In this document: in pieces, positions 5,829 through 8,583 of the stretch | Layout of the letters: every line of letters starts with the position of its first letter | Position numbering within the stretch: position 1 is the first letter of the stretch | From: Rhizobacter sp. | Lineage (GTDB): Bacteria > Pseudomonadota > Gammaproteobacteria > Burkholderiales > Burkholderiaceae_C | NCBI GenBank assembly: GCA_025359585.1 | Contig: JANYFX010000527.1 | Coordinates: 1 to 8,583, forward strand | DNA: 8,583 nt | Reading direction: 5' to 3' | Position numbers and translations under genes: made by a program | The notes under the pieces: model-generated | What the model saw: only the letters and a program-made list of their open reading frames with translations | Database searches by the model: none | What the model was told of the DNA's origin: nothing

Positions 5829-8402
5829 ATGACCGAGCTCGCCGCTCACACGCCCATGATGCAGCAATATTTGCGCATCAAGGCCGACTTCCCCGACACG
5901 CTCGTGCTCTACCGCATGGGCGATTTCTACGAGCTGTTCTTCGACGACGCGCGCAAGGCGAACCGCCTGCTCGACATCACCCTCACGCGGCGCGGCCAGA
6001 GCGCCGGCGAGCCGGTGGTGATGGCTGGCGTGCCGGTGCATTCGATCGAAACCTACCTCGCCAAGCTGATCAAGATGGGCGAAGCGGTTGCCCTGTGCGA
6101 ACAGGTCGGCGACGTGGCCACGGCCAAGGGCCCGGTCGAGCGCAAGGTGGTGCGCGTGGTCACGCCGGGGACGGTGACCGACACCGAGTTGCTGGCCGAC
6201 AAGAGCGATGCGCTCCTGTTGGCGGTGAGCAAGCAGGGCAAACATTTCGGGCTGGCCTGGCTGGCATTGACGAGCGGCGAACTCGGCCTGACCGAGTGCG
6301 TTGAGGCCGAGCTCGATGCCTGGCTCGCGCGCCTCGCACCCGCCGAAGTGCTGGTCGACCGCGACCACGTTCCGCCCGCGCTGCAACGTGCCTCGCTCAC
6401 GCTGACCAACCGCCCGGCGTGGCAGTTCGATGCCGCGCTCGGCCTGCGCAAACTCTGCGAACAACTCAAGGTCGCCAGCCTGGCCGGTTTCAACGCGCAG
6501 GACTTGCGTGCGGCGCAAGCTGCTGCGGCCGCCTTGCTGGCATACGCCGAGCACACGCAGGGCCAGGCCCTCGCCCACGTGCGCACGCTGCTCGTGCAGC
6601 GCGCGAGCGATCTGCTCGACCTGCCGCCCACGACCCACCGCAACCTCGAACTCACGCTGACCTTGCGTGGCGAAGACTCGCCCACCTTGCTCTCGCTCAT
6701 CGACACCTGCCGCACCGGCATGGGCAGCCGCGCGCTGCGCCACTGGCTCACGCACCCATGGCGGGAACGCCGTGTGGCCACGCAGCGCCACGACGCGATC
6801 AACGCGCTGCAAACGGCCGGCATCGACGGCCTGCGCGACGCCTTGCGTGGCATCAGCGATGTCGAGCGCATCACCGCGCGCCTGGCCTTGCGCCAGGTGC
6901 GGCCCCGCGAGCTGACCGGCCTGCGCGCGACACTGCAGTCACTGCCGGCACTGCGCCAGCACGTGCCGGTCGGCGAGGCGACCTTGCTCGACATGCTGGC
7001 CGAAGCGCTGACGCCGCCGCACGAGATCCACGCCCTGCTCGCCGCGGCCATCGCCGACGAGCCCGCCGTGCTGCTGCGCGACGGTGGCGTGATCGCCACC
7101 GGCTTCGACGCCGCGCTCGACGAACTGCGCGGCATCAGCGACAACTGCGACGCCTTCCTGCTCGCGCTCGAAGCACGCGAGCGCGAACGCACGGCCATTT
7201 CGAATCTGCGCGTGCAGTACAACAAGGTGCACGGCTTCTACATCGAGGTCACGCAGGGCCAGGCCAGCAAGGTGCCGGCCGACTACCAGCGCCGCCAGAC
7301 GCTGAAAAACGCCGAACGTTTCATCACGCCCGAGCTGAAGGCTTTCGAAGACAAGGCGCTGTCGGCGCAAGACCGCGCGCTGGCGCGCGAGAAGCTGCTG
7401 TTCGATCAGTTGCTCGATCAGTTGCAGGCCTTCATCGAGCCGCTCTCGGCGCTGGCCCGCGCGCTCGCCAGCCTCGACGCGCTGGCCGCGCTGACCGAGC
7501 GTGCGAACACGCTGAACTGGTGCCGACCGGAGTTCGTGCGTGAGCCCTGCATCCAGATCGAAGCCGGCCGCCACCCGGTTGTCGAAGCACGCCTGTTGGA
7601 GCTAGGGGCCGGCAGTTTCATGGCCAACGACTGCCGGCTCGACGCGGCGCAGAAGATGCTCGTGATCACCGGCCCGAACATGGGCGGCAAGAGCACCTTC
7701 ATGCGCCAGGTCGCATTGATTGCCCTACTTGCAGCGATGGGCTCGTTCGTACCGGCGCGCGCCTGCCGGCTCGGCCCGATGGACGCGATCCACACCCGCA
7801 TCGGCGCAGCCGACGACCTGGCCAACGCCCAGTCGACCTTCATGCTCGAGATGACCGAAGCGGCCGCGATCCTGCACAGCGCCACCGACCAGTCGCTGGT
7901 GCTGATGGACGAGATCGGCCGCGGCACCTCCACCTTCGACGGTCTCGCCCTGGCCGGTGCGATCGCCAGCCACCTGGTCGAGCGCACACGCGCCTTCACG
8001 CTGTTCGCCACGCACTACTTCGAGCTGACCGAGCTGCCGGTGAAACACGAGCGCGCCTCGAACATGCACGTGTCTGCGGTCGAGAGCGGTGAAGACATCG
8101 TGTTCCTGCACGAGTTGCAGCCCGGGCCGGCGAGCCGAAGTTACGGCGTGCAGGTCGCGCGTCTGGCCGGCATGCCCGCCAGCCTGCTGCGCCATGCGCG
8201 TGCGTCGCTCGAAGCGCTGGAGGCGCAGAAGCACCTCGCCGACGCGCAGATCGACCTGTTCGCCGCACCACCCGCCGCGCCTGTGGCCGAGCCGTCTGCC
8301 GTCGACACCGCCTTGGCCAAACTCGACCCCGATATGCTCTCGCCCAAAGAAGCGCTCGCCGCCCTCTACGACCTCAAAGCCTTGCAAGGGAAAACACAAT
8401 GA
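5829..8402 (+). CDS. mutS: DNA mismatch repair protein MutS
   Basis: An 857-residue MutS (E. coli 853). It binds mismatches and small loops in new DNA and recruits MutL in an ATP-dependent way. ATG 5829 is chosen because it yields MTELAAHTPMMQQYLRIKAD, matching the E. coli N-terminus; the open frame upstream overlaps suhB. The mismatch-reading motif GDFYELF (31-37) has Phe33 and Glu35. The connector, lever and clamp domains run from about 120 to 560, with RVQYNKVHGFYIEVT at 461-475 in the clamp/lever region. The ATPase has Walker A GPNMGGKST (615-623), Walker B VLMDEIGRGTSTFDG (691-705) and FATHYFEL (726-733). QIDLF (807-811) fits a beta-clamp binding motif, and a helical tail (LDPDMLSPKEALAALYDL, 832-849) fits the tetramerisation domain. 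All key residues are present, so it should be active. It follows suhB by 34 bases and overlaps the next gene by ATGA. Confidence 0.98.
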   Translation: MTELAAHTPMMQQYLRIKADFPDTLVLYRMGDFYELFFDDARKANRLLDITLTRRGQSAGEPVVMAGVPVHSIETYLAKLIKMGEAVALCEQVGDVATAKGPVERKVVRVVTPGTVTDTELLADKSDALLLAVSKQGKHFGLAWLALTSGELGLTECVEAELDAWLARLAPAEVLVDRDHVPPALQRASLTLTNRPAWQFDAALGLRKLCEQLKVASLAGFNAQDLRAAQAAAAALLAYAEHTQGQALAHVRTLLVQRASDLLDLPPTTHRNLELTLTLRGEDSPTLLSLIDTCRTGMGSRALRHWLTHPWRERRVATQRHDAINALQTAGIDGLRDALRGISDVERITARLALRQVRPRELTGLRATLQSLPALRQHVPVGEATLLDMLAEALTPPHEIHALLAAAIADEPAVLLRDGGVIATGFDAALDELRGISDNCDAFLLALEARERERTAISNLRVQYNKVHGFYIEVTQGQASKVPADYQRRQTLKNAERFITPELKAFEDKALSAQDRALAREKLLFDQLLDQLQAFIEPLSALARALASLDALAALTERANTLNWCRPEFVREPCIQIEAGRHPVVEARLLELGAGSFMANDCRLDAAQKMLVITGPNMGGKSTFMRQVALIALLAAMGSFVPARACRLGPMDAIHTRIGAADDLANAQSTFMLEMTEAAAILHSATDQSLVLMDEIGRGTSTFDGLALAGAIASHLVERTRAFTLFATHYFELTELPVKHERASNMHVSAVESGEDIVFLHELQPGPASRSYGVQVARLAGMPASLLRHARASLEALEAQKHLADAQIDLFAAPPAAPVAEPSAVDTALAKLDPDMLSPKEALAALYDLKALQGKTQ
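7402..7425 (+). repeat. Exact 12-base tandem repeat (two copies) inside mutS
   Basis: TCGATCAGTTGC occurs twice without a gap (7402-7413 and 7414-7425). It encodes FDQLLDQLQ at MutS residues 525-533, in the helical clamp/lever part. The unit is a multiple of three, so loss or gain of one copy would delete or add four residues without a frameshift. It may simply reflect a regular amphipathic helix with biased codon use. Confidence 0.85.
8386..8390 (+). promoter_or_regulatory. Ribosome binding site for the anbu gene
   Basis: AAGGG followed by AAAA lies eight bases before the ATG at 8399, inside the last codons of mutS. It is among the clearest Shine-Dalgarno-like sequences in the window and fixes the start of the downstream gene. 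Confidence 0.6.
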
Positions 8403-8583
8403 CCTACTGCGTGGGCATCAAACTCGACGCCGGACTCGTCTTCATGTCCGACTCGCGCACCAACGCCGGTCTCGACCAGATCAGCACCTACCGCAAGATG
8501 ATGGTGTACGAAAAGCCGGGCGACCGCTTCATGGTGATGCTCTCGGCCGGCAACCTGTCGATCAGCCAGTCGGTGCGCGAGAT
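8399..8583 (+). CDS. Anbu-type proteasome-like peptidase, N-terminal part, cut by window end
   Basis: The first 61 complete codons are visible and the frame is open at the edge. MTYCVGIKLDAGLVFMSDSR and the following TNAGLDQISTYRKM are the hallmark N-terminus of Anbu, the bacterial ancestral beta-subunit family related to HslV and the 20S proteasome. After removal of Met1, Thr2 would be the N-terminal nucleophile. Asp18 (mature position 17) and Lys33 (mature 32) sit at or beside the positions of the supporting acid and lysine in proteasome-fold hydrolases. SAGNLSISQS (49-58) is also typical of the family. Anbu forms open helical assemblies in studied species; its substrates and physiological role are poorly known. 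In many genomes it is near ATP-grasp, alpha-E and transglutaminase-like genes; those would be expected just beyond this window. The start overlaps the mutS stop as ATGA, implying coupling. Only about a quarter of the expected protein can be seen. Confidence 0.88.
   Translation, partial: MTYCVGIKLDAGLVFMSDSRTNAGLDQISTYRKMMVYEKPGDRFMVMLSAGNLSISQSVRE

Noticed and set aside
3271..5832. A very long plus-strand open frame of about 850 codons across cysE, trmJ and suhB
   Set aside because: It runs antisense to cysE and trmJ and out of frame in suhB, is rich in Arg/His/Ala as expected from shadow frames of GC-rich genes, and shows no family motif.
5616..6812. A minus-strand open frame of about 400 codons opposite mutS and the suhB end
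   Set aside because: It has no recognisable domain, and its composition mirrors the codon bias of mutS on the other strand. MutS is certain here.

Overview
The window looks like ordinary chromosomal DNA of a high-GC betaproteobacterium. Burkholderiales is most likely, perhaps the Leptothrix/Rubrivivax/Methylibium side; this is an inference from protein wording, strong GC bias and gene order, not from a marker gene. Genes are tightly packed, with no gene-free stretch above about 120 bases. I see no tRNA, rRNA, insertion sequence, prophage, CRISPR array or sign of recent transfer.

Layout. (1) The N-terminal part of pmbA runs leftward off the window edge and is divergent from (2) a rightward chain: darP/yjgA (ribosome assembly), mog (molybdenum cofactor) and a secreted protein with LysM, FecR and three C-terminal repeats. 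The genes of this chain overlap by ATGA at both junctions. (3) A leftward pair, trmJ (tRNA position 32 methylation) then cysE (first step of cysteine synthesis), converges on the LysM/FecR gene with only nine bases between stop codons. (4) Divergent from trmJ is a rightward chain: suhB (inositol monophosphatase family and Nus factor), mutS (mismatch repair) and the start of an Anbu proteasome-like peptidase gene. The last overlaps mutS by ATGA and is cut by the window end.

The suhB/trmJ divergence, with cysE behind trmJ, matches an arrangement known from gammaproteobacteria such as Pseudomonas, so this part is an old syntenic block. The genes serve separate housekeeping jobs, although three (darP, trmJ, suhB) concern ribosome or stable RNA production.

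Most worth a second look: a boxA-like element in the suhB leader, which suggests that the feedback control of suhB known in E. coli may also exist here; the uncharacterised LysM-FecR-triple-repeat envelope protein; the anbu start fused translationally to mutS; an alanine-rich tail on SuhB; and an exact 12-base tandem repeat inside mutS. I found no clearly new multi-gene system.
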